Shown in pieces: positions 27,601 through 38,292 of a stretch of DNA of 64,000 nt (its first letter is position 1; the number at the start of each line of letters is the position of its first letter). Under the pieces are notes generated by a model that worked only from the letters and a program-made list of their open reading frames with translations, was not told the origin of the DNA and ran no database searches. Position numbers and translations under genes: made by a program. The DNA lies in contig JAJTTP010000003.1 of assembly GCA_023313575.1 (NCBI GenBank), positions 2,728,001 through 2,792,000 on the forward strand. The letters run 5' to 3'. Source of the DNA: Eutypella sp. D-1 (lineage: Eukaryota; Ascomycota; Sordariomycetes; Xylariales; Diatrypaceae).

Positions 27601-30600
27601 GGGGGACTTGGCCGTCGAATTATTGGTCAAGAGAAGAGCTCATCCATTCGTCTGCAACTACGTTGTAACCTCCTTTTCATCGCCGTAGGCGGAGCTCCTC
27701 ACAGGTCCGGTTACATTAAGGGGCTATTTACAGCCTATATATTATGTGTGCGTATTCCTCGTCCTTCCCACCAGTTTCGGAGGGACCCTCGAGGTTGGTA
27801 AAGACGGGTCGCTTTCGTGCACATGTCAGGATCTATGTGGTGGCGTGGTGTTCACTCCGTCAAGCACTACTTTCAACACTGAGGGACCTTTATTTAACGC
27901 ACTGCCCCCAAATGTACCTGTCTAACTACTTAGACACCCCTCACATATCCCGTAGCTGCCGTGACAATATAGCTACCTCAGGCTAGAGTTACATCTTGAA
28001 AGACATGATGTTATTTCCGGGGTTAAAGATCTAAGCGGGGACCCCGAAATCTACCCTAGACTAGTCAACCAGGCCGTAGAATGCACGATGTGATGTACGA
28101 TACGTAAGATCCAGTATATGACATGACATTTTTGAGCGGACGGGACCGGAATTCTCGAAAATCCCATTTGGCGCGAAAAACGCTATCATCGATAACTGCT
28201 ACCGAGGTAGGAAGGTTTCCTCCTGCTCTTACTGTCAGAGCCTCCCTCTTGGATTCCATTCGACCGCTCCGGCCGACCCAATTAGGGATTCCCTGCGTAA
28301 AGTGTGGTCCACATTGAAGAGTCTCGTCCCGCGTCAGAACCACACGATTTATGGTTCGAGGGGTGGACCCATCCTGCCATTCCCTCCCCGGTCAAGGGTC
28401 GTAGTATACGGCCCTGCAAGGCCGGGGTTTAGCGGCCAATCAGGGACCCACGATGCCCGCCGCTTTGGCATAGAAGTCCTCGCTACTGCATACTTTTTGG
28501 CGGCTAGACTTGACGGCGCGTTCTTGGTGCAGCGGCGAGCCAAGCGGCGTATTAGCTCTTCGATCGCTCCGTTAATAGAACAGCTTCAAACGATGGTATA
28601 GAGGTCGGATGCACCGGCGCACACAGCGTCGTTGACGGATTCATTCAGTAATAAGGTATCATCATGTTGGCTGGGACGGAGGGGTCGGCGGAAAGATTTC
28701 AAAAACCGTCTCGCCTGGTTTTGTGGTACGTATGCAATATAGCACAATAAGTACGAATATCCTCGAACCATGATGATGTGACATTTTCAGATAATCAGCT
28801 AGGCTTCGAGTGTATCAAGGACAATTGCCATCATCTACCGAGTCGTACAGATATATTGTTGCAGTTACTTTACTTAATATGTACCACCTGCGAGGATGAA
28901 ATCCTTCCCCAAGTCGTTAATTGAGCAAGGATGGAGAGGGGAGATAAGAAGCCGCCAGGTTAGGACTAGGTATTGGAGCCGTCGCGACAACCATCTTTAC
29001 GGCCGCCTTAGCCGAGTGGGTGTTTGTAGTCTCATACTGTATACACCGGGTAGACAGTCCCTTTCCCGACCGATGTCCACTGCACCGGCGCGTGCAGGCA
29101 AGCGCCGGTCACCGATATTGGACGCCAGTCGCGGTCGAGAATCAATGTGACCCCCGGACGGCGCGGCAACCTAACGAAAGATCTAGGAAGATCGACAAGA
29201 TTCTCTATGTCTACGTGATGAATATCTTGATATTCTAGGGACCAGCAGAAGCTTGTCGTATGATTGACCGCCTGGCCTGTTTGCCTGTCTTGCCTGTCTC
29301 TTGTCATATAGGTGGTGCCGTCACTAGGCGTCTGATCGTCGGCGCACATCAAGATAGATAGGGTAGCTCGGCGTCCGTTGTTGTGTTACACGCATACGCA
29401 TGGCAGCATAGCAAATCACATCTTAGTGGGCCATAATTTCTCAAGCGAACCATGAGGGAGAAGGAGGGGTTGATCATCACACGCATTCCCAAGCCACAAT
29501 CCAACCTGGTATACCACTATCCACGTAATTACATTATTGTCACTCCATACACACCACATCACCGTTTTGAGTGCACCCAACTCCCTGACGAGGACCCTGC
29601 ATATGCCATAGTACACCTACTTAGTGTGCGCCCCCGCATGTCCTGTCAAGACCAAGGTAGGCATAGACACGTAGCCTGAGCACCAGGCAAGAGGACCCTG
29701 ATCGCTATTATGTCCCCGATTCCGTGTTCCAAAGCGAGATACAAGAGAAAACCGGTTGACGATACCGAAGCGACAAATAAATAAGGGCCGATCAGTAGAT
29801 CACCATCAAGCTCTGGACCCTTAGCATAGTATCGGTATGCCCTCCTATTTGCTTGAAACCCTCCAAAGGCAATTTTAATTCTCGAAATACGTAATACGAT
29901 CCGCCAGGATCTGGTTAATCACCAGGCCATCTATAAGCGATGCACCACGGGTAGCGAGTGGATGTGATCGCATCCGATAGTTAGATCTCAGCGGACTACC
30001 CCAGAGCTGTGGAATAACATCATGCTGCAACTTCCCTCCTTGAGGTTGATCCCCTTAGCAAATCCTTTACACATTGGACTTAGTCTATACATGGAATGTT
30101 TACTGTCAGGCTCGATACGAACTGCTGAGGCATATGCCTATAGGAATCGCGCCGCTGGGCCCAACCTGTTGTGATATGTGATATATGGCCTGCAGAATGC
30201 AAAGGTCGGCCAGGTGGTATTCTCTAAGGACATTTATCATTTACCTGGCGTCGTCCCTCGGATTACATCATCCTACCACGATAGCTATATACACGCCCTT
30301 GAGATATATTGCTGCATATCTCAACAACTGGGGTGCGTGTTGCTAGTGATCACAGGAAAGTGATGCTTGGTGATTTTATCTTGGCCGTGTCATGGATTGC
30401 TCTAATGGTGTGAGCGTAGCATGCTGACATGATTCCTATTAGGATTATACTCTATCTACTTAATAATAAACAGTGAAAACAGCCTGTTGAGTACCTTGGA
30501 AGTCGATCTGGGATGTAGTATTGCTACCTATGTTGGTTATCAAGCCTGATAGATTGATCTAAAGGATCAATCCATCCTTTGACTCGGACAATGATCATGT

Positions 30601-32891
30601 GTAGATGTAGATGTAGACATCTAGGCTTACAAGTGGGGTTTGAACAATCAGAATCTTGTGTCCTATTGCCAGCCTCGTTGTAGGATATTTGTGCTTGATT
30701 AACCTCACAGGCATAAGACTATGATAGGGACTCATGATTGCCCCGTGTAAGAATGGGTGGTACCTAGAGAATAGTCCCTAGTTTCACTATCGAGGGAGAT
30801 GTAATTCACTTTCACCAAACAATAGATACCACCCTCAGGTCTGGTCTGTCCCACATTGTTCATCTCAGTATGAAATCAATGGGTGGACTTTTGGTTGAAG
30901 TTCCCTTTGGGAAGAGTTGAGGGGCTGGTTTCGTTTAAAGACTTTAGAAGCCCTGATTAAGGCTTTAATCATTCTAGCATAGTAACCGATGACTTATATC
31001 AAACGGTAATGTATTAGGTAAAGGGTTAGTAGTATATGCTGTGACTGACCATTATGAGTCTCTCTGACCTGTACCAATATAAACCACCGCCCACCCCCCT
31101 ACACTGGGTGATGTGGTACTACAACTTACTGGAATAGCTTCACAGGAGAGCATTTCTAACCCACACAACATGTCCCCTGTGGTTTGGTCACAAACATTTC
31201 TTTTCTTGCAGCATAACAAATGTACTGATCGTTTTGAATTCTGCAACCGGGCAATACATTCCGATAGAAAGGTGTGACCTTAACATGCATGTCTTTTGTA
31301 TTTTGGGAACTACGGACCAAACTTCAGTGACAGTATATGATCATAGCACTTGGCTTAGAATACTCTGCCTACGGCCTATACGCTATACCCACAACTAAGC
31401 AGAGTTGTCAATAGGAGCTAGTTCTTGCGGAACGCATCCAGGCATAACCGTATGAGACTGCTATTTAAGGTGGAGGACCGCTGCAACAGCTTATGGAAAA
31501 TATATAAGCCTAGCAGGTCGAACTTTATTGGCACCTAATAATGCATCTTTCTTGATACTCTGCTTTCAATATTTTGGTTCTGACATAAGACAAGCATTGT
31601 TAGTATCACGTTCAGCGTTGCGTCACGACCAACGGAACCCATACAGAAGTTTGGGTTCCCTTGTGAATATTCTCCCAGCACCTATGATTTCCATGAATGA
31701 TTGTTCATAAGGCTATCAAGCCCCCGCGTAACTGGGTGGCTGCACTATTTTGCTTTGATCTCAGAGCTGATGTTCCTCTGTAACATTTTGGTTTCATTAT
31801 TTGACAATGTTCACACATTTATGACATGGCAGAATGCTTTGAGGATCTAAAGATGCTGCTCTTGCTAAAGTCTCTTGCTAATTATTGCCTTGTTGTGGAA
31901 AACACCTATAATTGGGCTCGAGCAACTACGGGAGAAACAGTCGCTGCCTCGTCTTCTCCAATAGACAACCTGCAAGCTTGATAGATTTAAGAAACTACTG
32001 CGACTGCCGAATTTCCTATTTATTTCGTTGAGTATGGGGGAGAGTAAGACGTGAGTAGCGGTGGTTAGAATCCAAACAGGGTTCTCCCTTTACTATGGAT
32101 GTGACATGAATAGGGGTAAAAGGGGCTGGACGCCCCACATACCGAGCGCCCATTTAAGTATGCCATAGTACTCGCCCCGAAGAGATCTACCCTGCGATTA
32201 ATTACAACGTATATTCATCAATTTACCCTGGAAAGGGGAGACAGGATGTCATAGTACTGATATCAGCGGTTGTGTGTACCGACCCTCAATCTCGATTCCG
32301 GACCAGGACTGTGAGTCGGTATAGATACGAATAGAATCACCGATAGAATTTTCAGTTTAGAGACATTCGAACTTTTTGTAAGCACCTGATCAGAAACCAT
32401 AGCGACCGTTATGGGTGACTCTCCCATGTCTACTTAATATCAAACAACAGTATGATTTATACGAAGTAGATAAGCCTTTGAATTCGAATCTCCGCCGTTG
32501 TACCTATCGATGCCCAATATTCATCTCAATTATGCGATGTGTATAAGAGGTGTATAGCCCGACATTATTATTATATTAAAGAGATAATTCGACTCAAGAT
32601 AGCACCTAGAACTATGGCTACTAATTCAACGTTGAACGACGATGATGCGTAGTATGTAGCGAAAGTGGTAAAATTAGAGAATGGTCCGTGCCCGAACGCG
32701 GTAGTTGGACTAATAGCGTGAAGCCACGCGACGCGTCCCGAACCGACAACGAGTTTCCATCTCTCACTAACTATCTAAGCTAACCAACCGAGCCTGAATT
32801 CATTGTTCTATCCATGCAACGCACATAAGTCAGCTCTACTACAGATCATGAATACCCGCTTGAAAAACGACGTTTAACAAGGCTCGAAAAA

Positions 32892-34151
32892 ATGGCTAAG
32901 AGTTCAGGACCGAAATACTACGCCGTCCGCGTCGGCCGGAAGCCCGGCGTATATAACACTTGGAGCGAATGCCAAAAGCAGACTCATCGCTTCCATGGGG
33001 CCCGGTTTAAGTCATTCCCCTCACATAGTCAAGCGGCCGCCTGGATTGCTGAGGGCAACGTCGAAGTCGCATCAACGGCTCCAGCAGCGATCAGTGGAGG
33101 CAACGTTGCCCCTCCCGCCACTTTGGGAAACAACGGCAACCGGAGCCGGTTCTACGCAGTTGCCGTCGGCCGCACACCGGGGATCTTTACAAATTATGGG
33201 GACGCGCGCGCGTCTCATGAGGGGTTTCGCGGTGCAAAACACAGAAGTTTTGATTCTCTCGAGGAAGCAGAGGAATACATGAACTTACACGACGTTGATA
33301 TCTTCACCGTGCCTTCTCTTAGTGCTGAAGCGGGAACCCGGAATGAAGAGGTGATTGGTAGTGACCAGGAGAGCGAGATATCCGACAATGACAGCAATGA
33401 CAACAGCTCTATAGAGGCACTAACCGTAACTCCTCCGACACCAAGATCATTCATGATGAGTGTCTACGAATCAACACAGCGTGAAAAGAACGAGCTCCAC
33501 GGCCTAACGTCTAGGGCAGAGGGATATGATGTAGCACCATCATCGGCGCAGTCTCCACCGTCAACCATGCGACCTCCACCCTCCTCGTATTTCGCCGGCA
33601 TGGACAATTTCGAGCCCGATAACACCGCGAGCTTCGATGACGAGTTTAAGAGGTATATATCGTCGCAGGACATAAAGCCTGAGCCAGTCGAATATAGAAA
33701 ACTCCGGACAAAGGCGATTTCACACGAGCTGAAGATGCACTACTCGCCCCAGACGCCTTTACTCGAGGATGAGCTTCCAGTCTCTGAGGAGTCAGAAGCG
33801 GAGTTCCGTCTGAAAATCTACCAAAACATGTGTCGCGCTATTGGACTGCCTGTATACGAGACGGAGGACGAGTGCACGAGCGCGCTGCGTGAGCCCCTGG
33901 TTAACATCGTCGACTTCATCGATGCAGCAAGGGAAAACCGGCCAGTTAAGGTGTGGACGGACTGGGAAGCCTTCCGGAAATACACTCTTAAGTGGGATAA
34001 ACGTATCGATCTGGAGGCAGCCAAAGAGGATGGATTCGTGGATAAGCTTTTGCGATGGGTTTCGAAGAAGGATGGGTTCAACAGAATACCCAAGCGAAAA
34101 CAAACCCATGGCTCCGGGCTAGATACCGTGAAGCGTGTGCGGCTGGATTGA
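32892..34151 (+). CDS. Protein with two RNase H1 N-terminal hybrid-binding (viroplasmin-type) domains
   Basis: This intronless 419-residue protein has two copies of the RNase H1 N-terminal domain (hybrid-binding / caulimovirus-viroplasmin fold). Copy 1 covers about residues 8-54 (KYYAVRVGRKPGVY..W) and copy 2 about 86-132 (RFYAVAVGRTPGIF..Y), each ending in the aromatic/acidic helix (SQAAAWI, LEEAEEYM). In RNase H1 this domain binds RNA/DNA hybrids or dsRNA. No RNase H catalytic domain follows: residues 140-270 are acidic and Ser/Pro-rich, and about 285-395 form a probably helical region (around IYQNMCRAIGLPVYETEDEC) that I do not recognise. The tail is basic (RIPKRKQ, VKRVRLD) and could be a nuclear signal. 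The start is the first ATG, right after AAAAA. It sits alone at the right edge of the desert. Domain call is firm; role is inference (hybrid or dsRNA binding). Confidence 0.85.
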   Translation: MAKSSGPKYYAVRVGRKPGVYNTWSECQKQTHRFHGARFKSFPSHSQAAAWIAEGNVEVASTAPAAISGGNVAPPATLGNNGNRSRFYAVAVGRTPGIFTNYGDARASHEGFRGAKHRSFDSLEEAEEYMNLHDVDIFTVPSLSAEAGTRNEEVIGSDQESEISDNDSNDNSSIEALTVTPPTPRSFMMSVYESTQREKNELHGLTSRAEGYDVAPSSAQSPPSTMRPPPSSYFAGMDNFEPDNTASFDDEFKRYISSQDIKPEPVEYRKLRTKAISHELKMHYSPQTPLLEDELPVSEESEAEFRLKIYQNMCRAIGLPVYETEDECTSALREPLVNIVDFIDAARENRPVKVWTDWEAFRKYTLKWDKRIDLEAAKEDGFVDKLLRWVSKKDGFNRIPKRKQTHGSGLDTVKRVRLD

Positions 34152-36121
34152 TGGGCAGACTGGACATGACTTTTTCGGGACCAGCCTATTCAAGAGTGTT
34201 CCCACGCTGCTCTTCTGAATCCGACGAGATCAATAATCAAGAGATCTTGTACATAACTTAAAGACGGCGTAAAGAGGACATGTACGAAAACAGTAGTCTT
34301 TGAATAATAATCATAATTGAAGAATAGACTAGACTGTGAAGAATGTGGAAATCTTAATAGGAACTGAGAAATCTAACACCCTCTACATTGCAGATACATA
34401 ACAAAGCTAATGGGTAGCCAAGTCTCCGAGTCTACGAGTCTACGTTTTCGAGGATGGACAGAATTGCCTTGTGTGCAACGCGACGAATAAAGGTCTGCGA
34501 TTATGGAAGTTGAATACATTCGTCATGATTCTAACAGCACCGTGATATGTAGGTTTGAACTTGGCGTTGTCAATTATACCAAGAAAATCGTCAGATAAAT
34601 CCTGAACTCATCCAGAACTTCTTGACTTGAGGGAGCCCGGTTGACGACTGGGCGCAGACATTGCCGACCAACTTGACTTCTGCCTTCTCCGGGTAGGGAC
34701 TGTAGTTATACACATTAGGACCCCGCTCTCTCCGAGGAGAGCGACGGGATTCGTGATGAATCATAGAGGGCTAACTGCTAATACTTCTATTCAGTGAGAT
34801 TTAACGAATAATGAGAGTATGAAACCCTCCAGAGAAGAGGGCTCTATCATGTCGCTGAGCACGTAGGTTTAGCGCCAATATCTATGTAATCTAGGTAACA
34901 GCATACGACTTGTCTTCCTCTGAGCGATACACCCTTGAATTACTTATAGCGCCGGCTAGCTCCAGAAACATGTTGGGATGATGGCCCGACGGGGATTCAT
35001 ATAACCTGGATGGCCATGTCTACGTAGTAGTGCATCCTACCCTCTTTCGGTCGGAGTCTGTTCGTGCACGAGAGGCCCAAGAACATGCCCCGGAACTATG
35101 AAGACTCCGGCGAACCGACGTCTCGAAAGTGCCCGAGCATTTGAGTCACTAGGGTTTACCCGCGCAATGGAAAAGAAAAAGTTAGGCTAGTGAGGCAATC
35201 AGGCAATTTCAATTATACGACGCAACACGTCAGGGCACATTGGCCCCTATTTGTCACCCGAACCCCCCGCGAGACATCTCGCCAGGCCCTCGCCACAATT
35301 GAACGCAACCCAGCTAGTGACCCTCGCCTGTGTGTGTGCATGTACGCAATCCTCGCGGGTTTTTTGACATTGGCGTGAAACCTGAGGTAGAACATTCTCT
35401 ATCCCCATTCATACTGTATACTGTGGTGATGGATGGAAGCAAGGGGGATTGCCATGATTCCAGTTTGCGGGCATTTAATAACTTGCTTGCTACCGCATCT
35501 TTCCGAAATTTGCAACCTCGTATCGCACGAGCTGCATTCTATCTGGCGGAGGATCAGCCATGTCGCGATAGCGATTAAATCGCTAGGGGGATGTCAAGCT
35601 TTCCAGGTTCCTGTTGCTAACGCTTGTTAGGGTACCTAAGTAGCAAAAGGTCGAGTCATTGTCCAACCAGAAAGGCTTGTTTTTATCTCAGGTGCCACCA
35701 CACAAGTCCGGGGTAGATTAGTTAGTATATCGGGCAAGGTACCATTCATTTATACCTGGCCAGTCCAGCTGTATAGGAAACAGTGAGGTGCATAAGCCCC
35801 GAAGATAAGCTCATTAGTCAAGCACGGCAAGCGGGATCTTCCGCAATAGGCAGCGATCCTCCCGATCTCCTGCGGAGATGGTGCTCATCGTCGAGTTCGT
35901 AAGTATTACGTCGCTCCCCACGGGAGTGCGTTGCGTTCTTGTCCTCCACCTGCCAAGCTCTCTGCCTCCCTAAAGTGCATCATCCTGTACTCTGGTGTAG
36001 CTTGTCCTGAAAAAAGATCGGGCGACGAAATCTTCGCCAAGATCAGATAGATTAATTCCCGTGGCTTGCACGCACTTGACCTGCGGAACGGAACCCCTGT
36101 GCTAAGCGAACCTTCTCCACG
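34152..36121. other. Intergenic region upstream of the carboxypeptidase gene
   Basis: About 2 kb without a firm gene. Two short stretches look mildly coding. A 57-codon frame on the minus strand (34764-34591) has a run PYPEKAEVKLVGNVCAQ. A plus-strand frame ending at about 35143 contains NMPRNYEDSGEP but has no ATG that makes sense. A hairpin with CGCTCTC/GAGAGCG arms lies at about 34724-34743. None is strong enough to call. Confidence 0.45.
34591..34764 (-). CDS. Possible small ORF or gene remnant, 57 residues
   Basis: An ATG at 34764 opens 57 codons ending TGA at 34591. The codons favour G/C endings (GTC, AAG, AAC, TAC) like nearby genes, and there is one Cys. No family is recognised, no signal peptide is visible and the start has no special context. 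It could be the last exon of a lost gene. A frame of this size is expected by chance fairly often, so confidence is low. Confidence 0.15.
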   Translation of the reverse strand: MIHHESRRSPRRERGPNVYNYSPYPEKAEVKLVGNVCAQSSTGLPQVKKFWMSSGFI

Positions 36122-37867
36122 ATGCTGTTACCTACGCCCAGCCGGAACCCCCTCCTCCTTCTCCTCCTCAGAGGCGGCACGGCGGTGCACAACGCGCTAG
36201 CGCAGTTTGTTGCGCCGCCGACGACGCTCAAGGAGGTGATGGGGCATGCGGGCGTGTCGGTGCGGTACAAGGAGGTGCCGGCGGGGATCTGCGAACAGGA
36301 CCCGGATGTGAAGAGCTTCTCGGGGTACGCGGACGTAGGCCCAGACGAGCACATCTTCTGGTGGTTCTTCGAGGCGCGCAACGAGGACCCGTCGGAGGCG
36401 CCGTTGACCGTCTGGATCAACGGCGGGCCGGGCTCGAGTTCCATGATCGGCCTCTTCGAGGAGCTCGGCCCCTGCGGCGTCGACTACTTCGGCAACGTCT
36501 ACAACAACCCGCACTCCTGGACCAACGCTAGCAACATGCTCTTCATCGACCAGCCCTCCCAGGTCGGCTTCTCTTACTCGAAGCCCGTGCCGGGCTGGAC
36601 TGCCAGTAATGGGGACATCATCGCCCTGCCCGACGCCAACTGCCCGGACTACGCGCCAGCGGGGTCGTGCGGGACGTTCGCCTACCCGAACCTGACGCTG
36701 ACGGCGAACTCAACGGAGGCGGCGGCACCGAACTTCTGGAAGACACTGCAGGGGTTCATGGGCGCGTTCCCGCAGTACGCCCGCGGCGGGTTCCACTTCG
36801 CGACGGAGAGCTACGGCGGCCACTACGGCCCCGTGTTCAACGCGTACATCGAGCGGCAGAACGAGCGCAACATCACGGGCGCCAAGCCCATCCAGCTCGA
36901 GTCCGTTCTGATCGGCAACGGGTGGTATGACCCGATCGTCGGGTACCAGGCGTACTACAACTTCTCCGTCTCCCCGGGAAATACGTACGACCACGCGCCG
37001 TTCAACGCGTCGACGGCCGCCATGTTCTACAACAATATGTACGGGCCGGGCAACTGCCTGGACCGGCTGAAGTGGTGTAAGGAGACGGGCGACAACGCGG
37101 CCTGCCGACACGCCGACTCGTTCTGCGCGGCGCAGGTGGAGTCCGTGTACGACAACGTGCTGGGGCGGGACGAGTACGACGTGCGGGAGCTGACGCCGGA
37201 CCCGTTTCCCTACAGTTTCTACCAGGACTACCTGAACACGGCGGAGGTGCAAGCGGCGATCGGGGCCTTCACGAACTTCAGCAGCGGCAGCGGCGCGGTC
37301 GGCGAGGCCTTCGGCAACACGGGCGACGACAGCCGCGAGGCCGGCACCATCGAGGCCCTGCGCTACCTGGTGAGCCGCAACATCACCGTCGCCCTCTACG
37401 CCGGCGACGCCGACTACAACTGCAACTGGCTGGGAAACGAGGTGGTGGCGGGGCTAGTGGGCGCCGACGGGTTCACGGAGGCCGGGTACGCGGACCTAGC
37501 GACGAGTGACGGCGTGGTGCACGGGCAGGTGAAGCAGGCGGGGCGGTTCAGCTTCACGCGGATCTACGAGAGCGGGCACGAGGTACCGTTCTACCAACCG
37601 CTGGCTGCGCTCGAGTACTTCGGCCGTGCCATTCGCGGCCACGACATCCAGACCGGCAACCACGCTGTCAACGCCGCCTACCGCACCAAGGGCCCGCAGC
37701 GTAGCACCTACCGCGAGGGCAACGGCACCGTGCAGTGGGATGTGACCCCCGAGAACAGCACCTATAATGTCGAGACCAACAAGCCCGGCCCGCCGTGGCA
37801 GCAGTCACTTGTGAGGAGGGCTTTTCGGTCGCCGCCTCGACGCCGGCTTAGCAGGTTCAGGCGATGA
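36122..37867 (+). CDS. Secreted serine carboxypeptidase, S10 family
   Basis: This 581-residue intronless enzyme removes C-terminal residues from peptides and is probably secreted or vacuolar. A short hydrophobic leader (Leu-run at residues 11-16, likely cleavage near ALAQ, 25-28) serves as signal peptide. Family motifs follow in order: WINGGPGSSS (98-107), the catalytic Ser230 in ATESYGGHYGP, catalytic Asp431 in YAGDADYNCNW, and catalytic His486 in ESGHEVPFYQP. Several N-glycosylation sequons (NAS, NLT, NST, NIT, NFS) fit export. Many Cys (174, 183, 312, 319, 328, 335, 434) are typical of S10 disulfides. The canonical Cys of the GGPGCSS motif is Ser here, a variant I recall from other fungal members. 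The C-terminus ends in an unusual Arg-rich stretch (RRAFRSPPRRRLSRFRR). It has very high GC compared with the flanks. Confidence 0.95.
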   Translation: MLLPTPSRNPLLLLLLRGGTAVHNALAQFVAPPTTLKEVMGHAGVSVRYKEVPAGICEQDPDVKSFSGYADVGPDEHIFWWFFEARNEDPSEAPLTVWINGGPGSSSMIGLFEELGPCGVDYFGNVYNNPHSWTNASNMLFIDQPSQVGFSYSKPVPGWTASNGDIIALPDANCPDYAPAGSCGTFAYPNLTLTANSTEAAAPNFWKTLQGFMGAFPQYARGGFHFATESYGGHYGPVFNAYIERQNERNITGAKPIQLESVLIGNGWYDPIVGYQAYYNFSVSPGNTYDHAPFNASTAAMFYNNMYGPGNCLDRLKWCKETGDNAACRHADSFCAAQVESVYDNVLGRDEYDVRELTPDPFPYSFYQDYLNTAEVQAAIGAFTNFSSGSGAVGEAFGNTGDDSREAGTIEALRYLVSRNITVALYAGDADYNCNWLGNEVVAGLVGADGFTEAGYADLATSDGVVHGQVKQAGRFSFTRIYESGHEVPFYQPLAALEYFGRAIRGHDIQTGNHAVNAAYRTKGPQRSTYREGNGTVQWDVTPENSTYNVETNKPGPPWQQSLVRRAFRSPPRRRLSRFRR

Positions 37868-38292
37868 ATTCGGCAGCGAGCATGAATAGACACGAGTTAC
37901 TTGACTTGGTTTAGAGAGGATTTCTCGAACTGTTTTTATATGATGACATGATGGGACTGAAGACCTTGTATATCATGGTATGATGACCCTTCGTCGATGG
38001 TTTGGAATAGTATCCAGCGGAACCTTACCTGTAGGCTTACTCAACTTGGATATTATCGTTCAGTCAAATGTGTTCGTGCTTGCCTACATTGGAACAAGGT
38101 GTAAAAGCTACCACCATTTGCCTTGCCAAACGTGTGCATCATTTCGTGTCATTGATTTCTAGAGCCAACCACTGACCATTGACAGCAATAGGTACGGTCC
38201 ACAGATTCACAGCTAATGCCGTACATACACTTCCTATCACATTAAACTTTCAGTGACCAAACGACCCTTCATCTCTCCTTGCGAGCCGATAT
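37868..38292. other. Convergent 3' intergenic region
   Basis: 425 bp between the carboxypeptidase and the aminopeptidase, which converge. It is AT-richer than both genes and presumably holds two 3' UTRs. Nothing else is seen. Confidence 0.6.

Larger units (their letters stand above)
12481..32891. other. Gene desert of about 20 kb
   Basis: No reading frame here exceeds about 150 codons, and none of the longer ones (15606-15956, 18561-19013, 26383-26802 on the minus strand) resembles a family I know or shows the G/C-ending codon bias of the real genes. I saw no reverse transcriptase, integrase, transposase or helitron motif, no long terminal repeats and no clear terminal inverted repeats. By eye 12.5-24 kb and 29.7-32.9 kb are more AT-rich, while 24.5-29.5 kb looks close to 50% GC. 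It may be old decayed repeat or gene sequence, but nothing seen proves this. Small-scale features are a compound GGC/GTC repeat, ACCTAGGT palindromes and two TATAAAAG boxes (13417 and 15230). Confidence 0.6.

Noticed and set aside
29008..29019. TTAGCCGAGTGG, a perfect tRNA A-box (Leu/Ser-like)
   Set aside because: No B-box (GGTTCRANNCC) at the right distance and no pairing acceptor stem, so not a tRNA gene.
30178..30363. Possible copia-type protease/GAG remnant (frame with IYHLPGV)
   Set aside because: The resemblance is a few residues only; no other retrotransposon motif lies nearby.
12481..32891. Centromere or subtelomere
   Set aside because: No telomeric repeats, no long AT-rich tandem arrays and no clustered transposons are visible.
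36710..37252. 180-codon frame antisense to the carboxypeptidase
   Set aside because: Shadow frame caused by high third-position GC of the real gene.
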